Shown here piece by piece: positions 43,094-54,783 of a stretch of DNA of 64,000 nt (its first letter is position 1; every line of letters starts with the position of its first letter). The DNA is from Aphrocallistes beatrix (taxonomy: Eukaryota; Porifera; Hexactinellida; Sceptrulophora; Aphrocallistidae): contig OY725488.1 in assembly GCA_963281255.1 (NCBI GenBank), forward strand, positions 9,955,524 to 10,019,523, written 5' to 3'. Under the pieces are notes generated by a model, which saw nothing but the letters and a program-made list of their open reading frames with translations, searched no databases and was not told the origin of the DNA. A program made the translations under genes and the position numbers.

Positions 43094-43430
43094 CTCACTC
43101 CCTTATATAAGGTCCAGGGAACCATTCTGGGGTGTTGAAATATTTTGTAACAGTACAAAAGCATCAATCTATGCGAATTCTATTCGAGGTCCTGGAGTCC
43201 GTTCCCGCGTGCAGAGGTGAACATCTCAGCTGTCAGGGGAACTCCCGTCGTGGTCTCTGCTACCAGACAAATGCTGTACCCGGGGATTCACCCAACTCTG
43301 CCCTCTAGAGCGTTCCGACACGATGTTGACGTCCGGGATCAGCTGACTCTGCCCAGACTTGCCTTCTTCATACGATTGGAGTTGAAAAGCGCTACTCGCG
43401 TGGTGGATGTGATGCTTTCTTAACTTTCCC
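43094..43430 (+). other. GC-richer coding-like segment of unknown origin
   Basis: No paralogue in the window. A 68-codon frame (43217) reads ISAVRGTPVVVSATRQMLYP, RAFRHDVDVRDQLTLPRLAF and LKSATRVVDVMLS before a stop. Codon composition is protein-like, but I recognise no family. It may be a fragment of another gene joined to BOP1 by rearrangement. Confidence 0.3.
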
Positions 43431-43659
43431 ATTCTATTTTAACTGGATTTCTATTTTTAGGGCATTATTTGTTCATCTTTTGTATTTTTGGCACATATCT
43501 TTTGATTTTGTGAATTCGAGTGAAATTCCGCAATTTCACGGACTTAACTTAAATTTTATCTAGAATTTAGCAGTCATCAAGAATCTGAGATTTTCCCAGC
43601 CTAGATCTAATTTAAAAAAAGAATAACATTTTATACTGCCTTCAAATAGTGTAGCTATA

Positions 43660-44255
43660 CAGGGTGTTTCAAAATCTTGGCACCTATTCTAATAGAGCCA
43701 CGAAAACTAACTTAGAAATCAAAATACACAGTGTTAGATCTCACTCCTCTCGCGATATAATAACAGTTTTCGTATTATTATGTGATGAATTACCACGAAT
43801 TACAATCATTTATCCTCGCTTATTATAAAAATTTCACTTTGTCTGATTATCTATCAATCCTATCAAAATTAATGTCGGAGATCATGGTATTTCAGTCCTC
43901 TCTAAAGCTATCGGCATGCTGGATGTTAGTGCACAGCAGAAAGATGTCGCTCACATGATTCGTGCCGGATTAGGTTCCATAGAAAAATACTGGGCTACGG
44001 CTAAACGTGATCAGTCAATGGAAACAAAGGCAAAGTCTGGGCGTCCGAAAATTCTCAATCGGTCCGCTAAAATAGTAATATCGAAATCATTCTTAGATAA
44101 TTTAGTGAGTAGTAGACCAAATCGAATTAGGAAAGTACTAGAATTGAAAGGTGATTATATTGGCAAATGAAATTCATAGTGAGTGGAATTCAGATGTCTT
44201 TTATGTAGCATATAAGTTAAAATGTTCAAGGTGCCAAGACTTTTGAAACACCCTG
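43660..44255. mobile_element. Tc1/mariner-type element with partial transposase
   Basis: Inverted ends CAGGGTGTTTCAAAATCTTG (GCACC) and, reverse-complemented from the right, CAGGGTGTTTCAAAAGTCTTG; TA on both sides (43658-43659, 44256-44257). An inner 84-codon + strand frame (43916-44170) resembles the N-terminal helix-turn-helix of a Tc1-type transposase (VAHMIRAGLGSIEKYWATAK, SGRPKILNRSAKI). The catalytic domain is missing, so it is a deletion derivative. Confidence 0.8.
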
Positions 44256-44507
44256 TAAGTGTGCCGTGTTGCTGTTTGCTATGCTCTAGGAATTTAATAT
44301 TACAGAATATGGATGTATAACTGTGTTAGTTGAAACTTTATTCTACTGCATGATGAAAGAAGTAGTATGCATAAGCCTAATATAGCAACACAATAGATAA
44401 AAACGACTAGGATTACTTATTTTAATGAATTGAATTACAATACTCTCATCAAAATATACCATTTAGAGAATTGAACTGTTTTTAATTGAAATATTAACAA
44501 ATCTATA

Positions 44508-45770
44508 ATGGCAACAGCAGATCCAGGACCTGGTCCTGTTAGTTTATTCGGAGTGAGTAACAAACTCCAGAGTAAAGTGAACTCGTTTAGAGAAGTGATT
44601 GAAAGGAAGAAGTTGGAAGTGAGAAGAGTTAGCAAAGAAATGAGAAGTCTTATCGAAACGAAAGAAGAAGAAATAATCCGAGAATTGGATGCTATTTGGG
44701 AAGAAGTGAATACTAAAATGGAGAAGAAGAAAACTGAAACTCAAAATAAAATACGAGAATTAGAGAATAAGAAAAATGAGATTGATAAAATTCTTCTAGA
44801 ACTCGATCCAGATGAGACACAATTTCCTCAATTTTCTGAAGCAATAGAAAAAGCGAAGAAGAAAGAAAAAGACATTGATATTCCTAATGTGAAGTTAACG
44901 TGGAGAGTTGATGAATTGAAAGATTGTGTAAATAGAATGTGTCGTTGTGATCAACAGATTCTAGTTTATAATGAAGATACTCGGTATCAACTGAAATGGA
45001 GTAAATGCGAGGAAAGAAGAGGAGACAATCAACTCTATTATCCATGGGGTATAGCGACTAATCCTATGAATGAGAATATTTGTGTAGCTGACCTATGGAA
45101 TAACAGAGTTCAGATTTTCTCTAGAGAAGGAGAATGGATCAGATCTGTGAAAGATGACGAAATGAAATATCCACTAAATATTCTATTTCACAACCAATCA
45201 ATTTACGTACAATGTACTAGAGCAATTCTGAAATTGAATGAATCCACTGAGAAGAAAGAAAAGTCTAAATCTTATGATAATCCTCTCAGAGGTATCTGTA
45301 CAGATAATATTCATATTTATGTCGGTCAATGGAATGGAATGAATCTAATAGTGTTAACTCTAGATTTGATTGAAGGAAACAGAATATCTCTCAAGACTGA
45401 ATTCTGCCAAGAAGATACTCAAATCAGAGATATATCTCTATCTCAAGAATTGTTTTACATTTTGCTATTCAATACAGAATTTCCAATTCAAGCATTTTCT
45501 AGAGAAGGCATTCTGACAAGATGTGTTGTTAAGAAAGATAGCATTAACTGTGCTTATTGTTTCTGTCTAGATCAGCAACACAACATCTTAGTAGCAGACT
45601 GTGGAGACTCTAAAGTGAAGATATTTTCCAATGAAGGGAAGCTACTCACTGAGATCAGTGAGAAAGGACGGTTCTCTGGATTGTTTGGAATTTCTTTGAG
45701 TGAATTAGGAGATATTGTCACTGTTCAGCGAAGTCCTCAGAATTTATTGAATCATTTTTCTATTTTATGA
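44508..45770 (+). CDS. Coiled-coil/NHL propeller protein, copy 11
   Basis: 420 codons, cassette B coiled coil (KIRELENKKNEIDKILLELD). SEKG before blade 6 is absent. Loops: YYPWG/DLWNN, KYPL/CTRA, NPLRG/GQWNG, QEDTQ/LLFNTEF, NCAYC/ADCGD, GLFGIS/QRSPQ. Blade 3 uniquely replaces DFxL by DNPL. The promoter is odd: the usual TATA position reads TAGAGAA, so expression may be weaker or start elsewhere. C-terminus is the NLLNHFSIL type with the palindromic MITE in the 3' flank. Confidence 0.9.
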   Translation: MATADPGPGPVSLFGVSNKLQSKVNSFREVIERKKLEVRRVSKEMRSLIETKEEEIIRELDAIWEEVNTKMEKKKTETQNKIRELENKKNEIDKILLELDPDETQFPQFSEAIEKAKKKEKDIDIPNVKLTWRVDELKDCVNRMCRCDQQILVYNEDTRYQLKWSKCEERRGDNQLYYPWGIATNPMNENICVADLWNNRVQIFSREGEWIRSVKDDEMKYPLNILFHNQSIYVQCTRAILKLNESTEKKEKSKSYDNPLRGICTDNIHIYVGQWNGMNLIVLTLDLIEGNRISLKTEFCQEDTQIRDISLSQELFYILLFNTEFPIQAFSREGILTRCVVKKDSINCAYCFCLDQQHNILVADCGDSKVKIFSNEGKLLTEISEKGRFSGLFGISLSELGDIVTVQRSPQNLLNHFSIL

Positions 45771-46635
45771 TTGCTCTCTGAATTTTGAACTTTTTGATTT
45801 ATTTTCTAATCGTGTTTTGTAATAATTATCCTTTCTATTATCGTTGTTTGTGTTTACATTCGTCTATATTTCTATCATAATGATGCTAACTTATTCGTAT
45901 TTCTAATTTCTAACCGTTTGATCGTTCATTGTTTTGTAAGTAGTGCTGGTTATAAGAACATGTTCTTATAACCAGCCTGAATTATATGGATAAATGTCAA
46001 CCTTTTTCGAGTTGACTGTTCTTTAACCAGTATACAATTTATTATATATTATAATTAGATAATATTATGATAAAATTTGACGAGGGGTCAAAGGTATAAA
46101 TAGAAATGACCTCACTTTCATTTTCAATTTCAGTTCACTTACAATTCAACATTCCACGGCGACATAGGGGTATATCCGTTAGAATTCAACGGAGAGTAAT
46201 AGATAAGATTAAGTATATCGAGTTGTGGTTCTTACAACCAGCATCTACAGTACACTAGATATAAATTTCTGAGATAGTTTTGATTTCTTCTTGTCCCTTA
46301 TTTCTAGTATTTTCTTTTGACATTTTACTAAATTTATTATTAAGGTAATTTGGCTGAAATACCTTGTACTGCATTATTACTATATCCACATCATTCATTT
46401 ATAATAATCGTGGTTGTATTGCCATGGAAGCTAATGTCAAAGTGTCTTATACATATCGTGCTACGTATCAATTGATGCTTACACCATTTAAATAAAATTC
46501 ACAAAGAAATCTCAAATAGGTAGTTATCATATGTACTTAATTTAAAATTGATCCCTACTTCAAGAAATATCCTTTTTCAAAAAGCAAGAAATTTGGCAAA
46601 TATCTCAAAGATCTGGAGTGTTCATATCTTATCAC
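45771..46635. other. 3' flank of gene 11 with palindrome, then BOP1 5' spacer
   Basis: A perfect 30-bp palindrome (half CTGGTTATAAGAACA) is at 45946-45975 and belongs to a pogo-like MITE whose right end is near 46252 (ACAACCAGCATCTACAG/TA). From about 46360 the sequence is the BOP1 5' spacer and shows the uninterrupted site of the Helitron at 15040. Confidence 0.55.
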
Positions 46636-46894
46636 CAGGGTTGCCGTGGGAATGATTTTTCCACGTGGGAATTCCCATGGGTTTCCCATATGGGAATTCC
46701 CATGGGTTTCCCATACGGGAATTCCCATGGGTTTCCCATACGGGAATTCCCATGGCTTTCCCAAATGTGATTGCCCTCATATGGATATTGTTTAATACAG
46801 ATTCCCATGTGGGAAACCCATGGGAATTCCCACGGGAATCTCGTGGGAATGGGATGGGAATGGGAATGGAAATTTCTTTCCCACGGCAACCCTG
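46636..46894. mobile_element. hAT-type MITE with palindromic GGGAATTCCCATGG repeats
   Basis: Ends CAGGGTTGCCGTGGGAA and TTCCCACGGCAACCCTG are perfect inverted repeats; the 8-bp duplication CTTATCAC is exact at 46628-46635 and 46895-46902. The paralogous spacer at about 32177 has a single CTTATCAC, the empty site. The interior has a roughly 27-bp repeat of ATACGGGAATTCCCATGGG, itself palindromic, about four times. Open frames across it are repeat artefacts. Confidence 0.92.
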
Positions 46895-47073
46895 CTTATC
46901 ACACCATTTAGTTATATCACAGATTGAGAGACCTGCCCCTCTGTTCGTTTTTCACATTTTGATTACCTCCACATTTTTTGTTTGAACATTCCTTCTATCA
47001 AAATTATATTGTAGAAATTTTGAAATTAGTTTCAAATAATTCAATTTACCTCTTACATAAATGGAATAAAGGA

Positions 47074-48190
47074 ATGAGAGAAAGAAGCACTCAGAGTCTG
47101 GAAGGGAGTCTGTCTGACTCTGATGAAGACGGAGTTCTAAACGCCGTTGGAGACATCCCCACAGAATGGTGCAGAGACTTCCCACACATCGGCTATGACT
47201 TGGAAGGGAAGCGAGTGCTGAAACCTGCCTCCGGGGACCAGCTGGACAAGTTCCTGGAAGGAGTGGAGGACCCCTCAGGTCTGTGGAAGAGCGTCAGAAT
47301 GCCGGACCTCCCTGGCACAGACCTGCTCCTATCAGAGAAAGAGATGGAAATGGTGCAGCGCATTCAGAAGGCGGACACATCGAGTTCTACACCTCTGAAA
47401 AGATGGAGACGCCGCTCATTGGAGCTGACGAGCCAAAGCGCAGGTTCATTCCTTCCAAGTGGGAGCACCAGAAGGTGATGAAGCTAGTGGTGGCTATCAG
47501 GAACGGTTGGATTAAACCCAGGAAAGAGTTCGAGATTGATGAGAAGCCCTATTTCCATCTTTTATGGTCGGATACTCCGGATGATAACAAGAGCAGTAAA
47601 GATACGCTGCCACACATTCCAGCGCTTAAATTGCGTCTCCCAGGACACAGAGAGTCGTACCGCCCCCCCACCCGAGTACCTCCCCTCCTCAGAAGAGGAG
47701 GAGAAGTGGAACGGAAAGAGCAAGCGAGAGATAAAGCTGGGAGAGTTCCTTCCCACCCAGTATGCCTCCATGCTAGACATCCCCGCCTACCCCAGATCTA
47801 CCAGGAGAGATTCTCTCGCTGTCTCGACCTCTACCTCTGTCCCCGAGAACCTAAGCTCAAGACTAACCCTGAACTCCAGCCTAGAGATCTGCTGCCTGAG
47901 TTGCCTAAGCCTAGAGACCTGCAGCCGTTCCCAACACAGGTCTCACTGAATTATGTCGGACATAAGGGGAGTGTCACGTGCGTTTCTTCACACCCTGACG
48001 GACGCGTGATAGCGTCAGGGGGAGTGGACAGGAGCGTGAGGGTGTGGGAGGTTGTTACTGGGAGGTGTTTACGTCTGATTCAGTTGGAAGACAGTGTGAG
48101 TGACTTGGAATTCTCCCCCACACCAGCTCTCACGCTCTTGCTAGCTGGTAGCGGAGAGTCAGTGCTGATCATTAATCATAAGATAGGAAA
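47074..48190 (+). pseudogene. BOP1-like fragment 8
   Basis: ATG at 47074 reads MRERSTQSLEGSLSDSDEDG. Lesions: an 18-base-scale deletion at GCGGACACATCGAG (about 47376) removing the YPDSEFHPYPPT region and shifting frame, one extra C in CGCCCCCCCACC (about 47662), and the shared C loss at about 47790. The two C-run changes partly compensate, giving a 311-codon hybrid frame. The last part reads [20 protein letters not shown] and ends at the common truncation point (GATAGGAAA). Confidence 0.92.
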
Positions 48191-49003
48191 CTTCCATGTT
48201 ATTTCATTATTCTATTGATCTAATTTTCAAGAGTCTCCCGCTTTTAGTGGAAATTTACCAATCATGTCCCGAATTTTTATTCTATGTAGAATACCTTTTA
48301 CTCTGTCCCGCCGTGCCCGCGAGTTTCAACGCTGTGTCCTGCTTTTTTTATTTCTCAAGTTGGTATGTATATAAATTCAATCTTTTCATAAAGGGCATTA
48401 CATTCAAACTAAAAGTCTGATTTTAGATTCTAAATCTACAAATTCGAATTAATCATTGTTGAACAAATATATTACATTACTCAACTCAATGAGTAATATT
48501 ATCACCCTGTGCCAGCTTAGGTAATTCAAGGTGATTCATGTCATCTATAAAATAGGCGTATGTGGCATGAAGATATTAGTTTTAATTCGATTTAACTGGA
48601 TGTTTATTTTTAAGCGGAGGTTGTTAATCTCAATTTGTAATTTATGCATATTTTAAAATTATAACATGATCTTCAGAAGTTAAAATTTGAGAGAGAATCG
48701 GCAGTTTCGAGCTAAACTTGATAATTTATCTGCAAATGAGGAGTAAAAAATTTTAATATAATTCAAATAGTAAATGTATAGTTGATTAGTATAGGAATTC
48801 TGGTTATTTTTGGATAGGAATTTAATATTATGTAAAACATGGTATATTCACTACTGTTAAAGTTGAAACTTATATTCTACTGCATGATGAGAGAAGTGTA
48901 TGCATAGACTTAATATAGAAACACAATGGATAAGAACGAATATTCTAGCACAGCTTAATTAATGTATTTAAATTGAATTGTAGACTCTCATTAAATCTAC
49001 TTT
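48191..49003. other. Post-BOP1 spacer to propeller gene 12
   Basis: Canonical composite-unit spacer, no gene. Confidence 0.55.
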
Positions 49004-49010
49004 TATTTAA
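49004..49010 (+). promoter_or_regulatory. TATA-like box of propeller gene 12
   Basis: TATTTAA (as in gene 2), 44 bp before the ATG; the following motif is CAGAACTG. Confidence 0.5.
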
Positions 49011-49047
49011 CAGAACTGTTTTTCATTGAAATAATAGCAAATCTATA

Positions 49048-50307
49048 ATGGCAACAGCAGATCCAGGATCTGGTCCTGCTAGTTTATTCGGAGTGAGTAA
49101 CAAACTCCAGAGTAAAGTGAACTCGTTTAGAGAAATGATTGAAAGGAAGAAGTTGGAAGTAAGAAGAGTCAGCAAAGAAATGAGAAGTCTAATCGAAAAG
49201 AAAGAAGAAGCAATAATACAAGAATTGAATGCTATTTGGGAAGAAGTGAATACTAGAATGGAGAAAAGGAAAACAGATATTCAGACTAAAATCGGAGTCC
49301 TCGATGCCAAGGCGAAAGAAATGGAGCAACTATTCACCGAATTAAATCCAGGAAGTGGTCCACTACTTAATATTTCTGAGAAACTCAATTCAGTGAGAAG
49401 AGAAATGGACATTGATATTCCTAATGTGAAGTTAACGTGGAGAGTGGATGAATTGAAAGATTGTATAAATAGAATGTGTCGTTGTAATCAACAGATTCTA
49501 GTTTATAATGAAGATACTCGGTATCAACTGAAATGGAGTAAATGCGAGAAAGGAAGAGGAGACAATCAACTCTATCGTCCATTTGGTATAGCGACTAATC
49601 CTATGAATGAGAATATGTATGTAGCTGACCAATGGAATTACAGAGTTCAGATTTTCTCTAGAGAAGGAGAATGGATCAGATCTGTGAAAGATAACGGGAT
49701 GAAACATCCACAAAGTATTCTATTTCACAACCAATCAATTTACGTACAATGTATTACAGCAATTCTGAAATTGAATGAATCCACTGAGCAGAAAGAAAAG
49801 TCTAAATCTTATGATTTTGGTCTCAGAGGTATCTGTACAGATAATATTCATATTTATGTCGGTCAATGGAAGGGAATGAATCTAATAGTGTTAACTCTAG
49901 ATTTGATTGAAGAAAACAGAATATCTCTCAAGACTGAATTCTGTAACCAGAATACTGGAATCACAGATATATCTCTATCTCAAGAATTGTTCTATATTTT
50001 GCTATTCAATACAGAATTTCCAATTCAAGCATTTTCTAGTGAAGGCATTCTGACAAGATGTGTTGTTAAGAAAGATAGCATTAACCGTGCTTATTGTTTC
50101 TGTCTAGATCAGCAACACAACATCTTAGTAGCAGACAATGGAGACTCTAAAGTGAAGATATTTTCCAATGAAGGGAAGCTACTCACTCAGTTCGGTGAGA
50201 AAGGACAGTTCTCTGTAATGTTTGGAATATCTTTGACTGAATTAGGAGATATTGTCACTGTTCAGTGGAGCAATTCAAACTTATTGAAATGTTTCTCTCG
50301 TTTCTGA
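49048..50307 (+). CDS. Coiled-coil/NHL propeller protein, copy 12
   Basis: 419 codons, SEKG absent. N-terminal tail has GSGPAS for GSGPVS, as in copy 14. Cassette A coiled coil, close to copies 2 and 7. Loops: YRPFG/DQWNY, KHPQ/CITA, FGLRG/GQWKG, NQNTG/LLFNTEF, NRAYC/ADNGD, VMFGIS/QWSNS. Small scaffold changes include KDNGMKHPQS for KDDEMKHPQN and ITDIS for IRDIS. Confidence 0.9.
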   Translation: MATADPGSGPASLFGVSNKLQSKVNSFREMIERKKLEVRRVSKEMRSLIEKKEEAIIQELNAIWEEVNTRMEKRKTDIQTKIGVLDAKAKEMEQLFTELNPGSGPLLNISEKLNSVRREMDIDIPNVKLTWRVDELKDCINRMCRCNQQILVYNEDTRYQLKWSKCEKGRGDNQLYRPFGIATNPMNENMYVADQWNYRVQIFSREGEWIRSVKDNGMKHPQSILFHNQSIYVQCITAILKLNESTEQKEKSKSYDFGLRGICTDNIHIYVGQWKGMNLIVLTLDLIEENRISLKTEFCNQNTGITDISLSQELFYILLFNTEFPIQAFSSEGILTRCVVKKDSINRAYCFCLDQQHNILVADNGDSKVKIFSNEGKLLTQFGEKGQFSVMFGISLTELGDIVTVQWSNSNLLKCFSRF

Positions 50308-50549
50308 TACTTCTCTGAATTTTGAACTTTTTCTATTTTATGATTGTGTTATCTTGTCTATCGTATTTTCGATGTTTTGTGTTTACTTTCGTTTATCTTT
50401 CTTTCTAATGATGCTACTTTATTCCATGGATTTATTTCCTTTTACTTGTTACTTACTACCTTTTTATTTTTTTTGAGGAAATAAAAGGTAGTATGTAAAT
50501 ATTCTGGATGAAGAGCACAAAAAGTAATTTCCCGGAAAAAGTAATTTTC

Positions 50550-52034
50550 CGGATGTATACTAACTATTCCCCAGATCGTAGAAAATGTGAACCTGTTCCA
50601 GTAGTCAGAAGAGATTTTATATTTTAACAACCTGATGACTGAGAATGGAGAAAATAGTTGGACGAGACAGGACAGTTCATTCAAGAAGGTAGTGTGCGTT
50701 GAGATGGAACTGGGGGCGGAAGTTAATCCTCTTCGATCCTGTTACGAGTTAATAAGAAGTGTTGTTCTGGAGTTTAGTAAAGCTTGCCTCCTGTGGCGAT
50801 GAATGAAACCATCAAACATTCCTCTGAAACGAATGCCAGTCAACTCATACAAATGCCAATTCACAACCAACTCGTACCAAGTCACCATAAAATCCTGCCT
50901 TTAGCTGTGTTTACAGATATCTCATCCGAAACATTTCATTTTGGTAGTTGTTACGAGTTAACTGGTTTCCTTGGAAACCACTGAAAGAATTTACTTTCTG
51001 AAGACTGTGTCTGGTGAAGTCATAGCAGTTAAGATATGCTCTCTATGAGGAGATGACTGAGTCTACAAGCAAACATGCTGATAAGGGAAAATATTACAGT
51101 AAATATGCAGCAAAGTCTCTTATTTTGAATATAGAAAAAGGACTCATTCCTCTGTTTGTTCTGCTGAAATCAAATTGAAAACTCGGGATTCTCAATTCAT
51201 CTCTTTATGGTGAGTTGTCAAGACTTCTTCTACTGTAGAAACAGTTCTGTCTAGGACGGTGTGAGGAGAGTGCAGACATCCAGCAACACGATAGTCTCAG
51301 AGAAAAGAAGTCCCACAGCTTGGCGAAGTACGAAATCGAAAGAAATCAATGTGGGGAGGTGTTAACCGAATACTTATAAAGTCGATTTAGTACTCGAAAG
51401 TAACGTTTTAAACGTAATCTACTCACTCATCTAAAGTTTAGCATATTGTCGACTGATCGAAGGTACAGTTCTCTGATTTCAAATTAAAAAGAAGAAGGTC
51501 AGAATGGATTGATGCTAGTGACAGGAAATTGTTGTCACATTAAAGTCATTAATTCAGGTTTGTCAATTTTTTTGAGGTCGTCATACCCACGAAAGAGTTG
51601 GAAACAGAATATTGACGGAGACTAAGAGATCGTGAGTAGAATAAGAACTAAAGTTTCGAGAGAGATGACAGCGAGAAGATCTATTTTAGTGTTATTTTAA
51701 CATAGTTTGTTACAAATGAAAGCAAATATAGTTATTCTGAATGATATTGAATTAATTAAGTTAATATGCTGTTAGATTTATGAGGAGGTAATATCAGGAA
51801 ATGGAAGTCCTAAGGACATTAAATAGCTTGAAAGCTAATGAGATATATTTTTGAGAATTTAAATTACCATTCTTTACTTTATCCATGGTACATTTGATAC
51901 CAGGCCTTAAATAGAGCAGGCAATGGCTGAACATATCCAGTGCATTACTCAACTCAATGAACAACATGTATAGTGGTTAAAATGTGGTTAAAATTCAAAT
52001 ACTCTCTATTACGCTCGCCAAATTCAACGCTGCT
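50550..52034. repeat. Spacer block paralogous to 11111-12570
   Basis: Starts GATGTATACTAACTATTCC and ends TTCGCCAAATTCAACGCTG. It includes the conserved peptide frame (ILPLAVFTDISSETFHFGS at 50890-50950) and one copy of the 165-bp repeat. The two blocks place genes 3 and 12 in related upstream units. Confidence 0.65.
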
Positions 52035-53311
52035 TCCCAATTTTTCATGGTTCATTAATATTGTTCTGACCTGAAACCGAGAGTAGATTCGATTGTCTGT
52101 TTACTCAAAACCGGGAATATCCCGTCACAGTCTCGTCCCGTCCCGGATTTAGTAACAGCGTAGGATCAGTATCAGACCGAGTTAAAACTAGCTTTAAACT
52201 GTGCTACCGTTTTATCCGTTTGTGTACAGCAGCTTTCGTCACTCCTTGGATTTGATAAAATAGAATTAAAAGATATTGTTACTGTTCGGTTGATCAATTC
52301 CCACTGATTATGAGCATTCTCAATTAGGTAATTGTTCGCAGACCTTTATTAAGTATCGACTTTGAACATAAATTATATTTCTGTGAGAATGAGCCAACAA
52401 AGGTTCATACGCATCCTCTTTCAATAATTCCAACTCCGAGAAGAAGGAGATTGATAGAGCTTTAAATAACTTAGTACCCCAACTTTATTCGGATATGGAC
52501 GTCACTGCACTACCCCTTCAGGCCTATCAATCCCATTCAAATCGATTTTCGCTGCTGTATTAGGGAATTACTTTCCATTGTATCACGGTATAGAACATTG
52601 TTCGTAATGTTATTTCGTCATGTCCCGCGAAATTCAACGCTGCCTCCCGCTTCTTTCTAGGCTCAAGCAGTCATGTGTGTAGTTGAATCTTTTGTGACCA
52701 GCAATATGCTTAAATCTATGAAATAATATAAATCTGATTTCAGATTGTTTTAAGCGGATGCGTGTTGATCTCGAATTCTAACTTTAACGCATATTTTTGA
52801 ACTAACATGATCTTCACAAATTAAGATTTGAGAGAAATTCTGCAGTTTCAAGTTTAACTTGATGGTTTAGCTCATGCATGCCAACCTGAGCCATGACAAA
52901 AGCGTGACGCAATAGAAAAGTATTATACACAGAATCAACAATGCGGAACATGACAGGGAGATTTCATGTAACAACGGGAGACAAAAGTAGTTCTGTAAAA
53001 AAGCTGAACGAAAATCTGAGATTTGCACAGCTTAAATCTAGTTGAAGGAGAGTGAATTAAATTTTGAATATCTTTATTGAATCTAAATTTGTGAAGTTGC
53101 TCGTTGCTATGGTATGCGAATATAATATTACTCAAGATAGAAATACATTATATATTCACTCCTGTGTAAGTTGAGACTTAAACATGATGAGAAAAGTACT
53201 ATGCATAGGCTTAGTACTGTAACACAATTGATAAGAACCAATAAGAATACTCTAGCACAGCTTAATGTATTTAAATGAATTGAAATATGAACTCTCATTA
53301 AAATCTAATTC
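52035..53311. other. Spacer upstream of propeller gene 13
   Basis: 52140-52520 is a degraded copy of the 2894-3410 spacer. 52620-52700 resembles the post-BOP1 spacer (TCCCGCGAAATTCAACGCTG) although no BOP1 coding sequence is present. No gene seen. Confidence 0.45.
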
Positions 53312-53318
53312 TATATAA
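53312..53318 (+). promoter_or_regulatory. TATA-like box of propeller gene 13
   Basis: TATATAA, 43 bp before the ATG, followed by CTGCACTG. Confidence 0.5.
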
Positions 53319-53354
53319 CTGCACTGTTTTAATTAGAATAATAGCAAATCTATA

Positions 53355-54617
53355 ATGGCAACAGCAGATCCAGGATCTGGTCCTGTTAGTTTATTCGGAG
53401 TGAGCAACAAACTCCAGAGTAAAGTGAACTCGTTTAGAGAAGTGATTGAAAGGAAGAAGTTGGAAGTAAGAAGAGTCAGCAAAGAAATGAGAAGTCTTAT
53501 CCAAGAGAAAGAAGAATCAATAATCCGAGAATTAGATGCTATTTGGAAAGAAGTGAATACTAGAATGGAGAAGACGAAAACTGAAACTCAAAAGAAAATA
53601 CGAGAATTAGAGAGTAAGAAAAAAGAGATTGATAAAATTCTTCTTGAACTCGATCCAGAAGAGACACAATTCCCTCAATTTTCTGAAGCGATAGAAAGAG
53701 CGAAGAAGAAAGAAAAAGACATTGATATTCCTAATGTGAAGTTGAAGTGGAGAGTTGATGAATTGAAAGATTGCATAAATAGAATGTGTCGTTGTGATCA
53801 ACAGATTCTAGTTTATAATGAAGATACTCGGTATCAACTGAAATGGAGTAAATGCGAGAAAGGAAGAGGAGACAATCAACTCTCTGGTCCATGGGGTATA
53901 GCGACTAATCCTATGAATGAGAATATTTATGTAGCTGACCAATGGAATCACAGAGTTCAGATTTTCTCTAGAGAAGGAGAATGGATCAGATCTGTGAAAG
54001 ATGACGAAATGAAAATTCCACAAAATATTCTATTTCACAACCAATCAATTTACGTACAATGTTGTAGTGCAATTCTGAAATTGAATGATTTCACTGAGAA
54101 GAAAGAAAAGTCTAAATCTTATGATTTTCATCTCAGAGGTATCTGTACAGATAATATTCATATTTATGTTGGTCAATGGAAGGGAGTGAATCTAGTAGTG
54201 TTAACTCTAGATTTGATTGAAGAAAACAGAATATCTCTCAAGACTGAATTCTGTAAACAAGATACTGAAATCAGAGATATATCTCTATCTCAAGAATTGT
54301 TTTACATTTTGCTATTCAATACAGAATTCCCAATTCAAGCATTTTCTAGAGAAGGCATTCTGACAAGATGTGTTGTTAAGAAAGATAGCATTAACAATGC
54401 TTCTTGTTTCTGTCTAGATCAGCAACACAACATCTTAGTAGCAGACTATGGAGACTCTAAAGTGAAGATATTTTCTAATGAAGGGAAACTACTCATTCAG
54501 TTCGGTGAGAAAGGACAGTTCTCTACACTGTTTGGAATATCTTTGACTAAATTAGGAGATATTATCACTGTTCAGCGAAGCCCTTTGAATTTCCTGAAGC
54601 GTTTTTCTCTTTTTTGA
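53355..54617 (+). CDS. Coiled-coil/NHL propeller protein, copy 13
   Basis: 420 codons, SEKG absent, cassette B coiled coil identical in parts to copies 1 and 3. Blades 2 and 3 match copy 1 exactly in the loops, but blade 1 entry is unique (SGPWG). Loops: SGPWG/DQWNH, KIPQ/CCSA, FHLRG/GQWKG, KQDTE/LLFNTEF, NNASC/ADYGD, TLFGIS/QRSPL. Ends NFLKRFSLF, a variant of the 'P' C-terminus, followed by the palindromic MITE flank. Confidence 0.9.
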   Translation: MATADPGSGPVSLFGVSNKLQSKVNSFREVIERKKLEVRRVSKEMRSLIQEKEESIIRELDAIWKEVNTRMEKTKTETQKKIRELESKKKEIDKILLELDPEETQFPQFSEAIERAKKKEKDIDIPNVKLKWRVDELKDCINRMCRCDQQILVYNEDTRYQLKWSKCEKGRGDNQLSGPWGIATNPMNENIYVADQWNHRVQIFSREGEWIRSVKDDEMKIPQNILFHNQSIYVQCCSAILKLNDFTEKKEKSKSYDFHLRGICTDNIHIYVGQWKGVNLVVLTLDLIEENRISLKTEFCKQDTEIRDISLSQELFYILLFNTEFPIQAFSREGILTRCVVKKDSINNASCFCLDQQHNILVADYGDSKVKIFSNEGKLLIQFGEKGQFSTLFGISLTKLGDIITVQRSPLNFLKRFSLF

Positions 54618-54783
54618 TTGGTCTCTGAATTTTGAGCTTTTTTTCTTTTATAATCGTGTTTTGCAATAATCATTCTATCCTTCCTATTATCGTTGTTTGT
54701 ATCTACATTTATAATGATGCTAGCTTATTCGTATTTTTCATTTTTCCTAAACTGTTCGATCGTTCGTTGTTTTATAATGAGTA

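Noticed and set aside
46555-46985. Three open frames around GGGAATTCCCATGG
   Set aside because: They are the translated palindromic repeat of the MITE, with no protein character.
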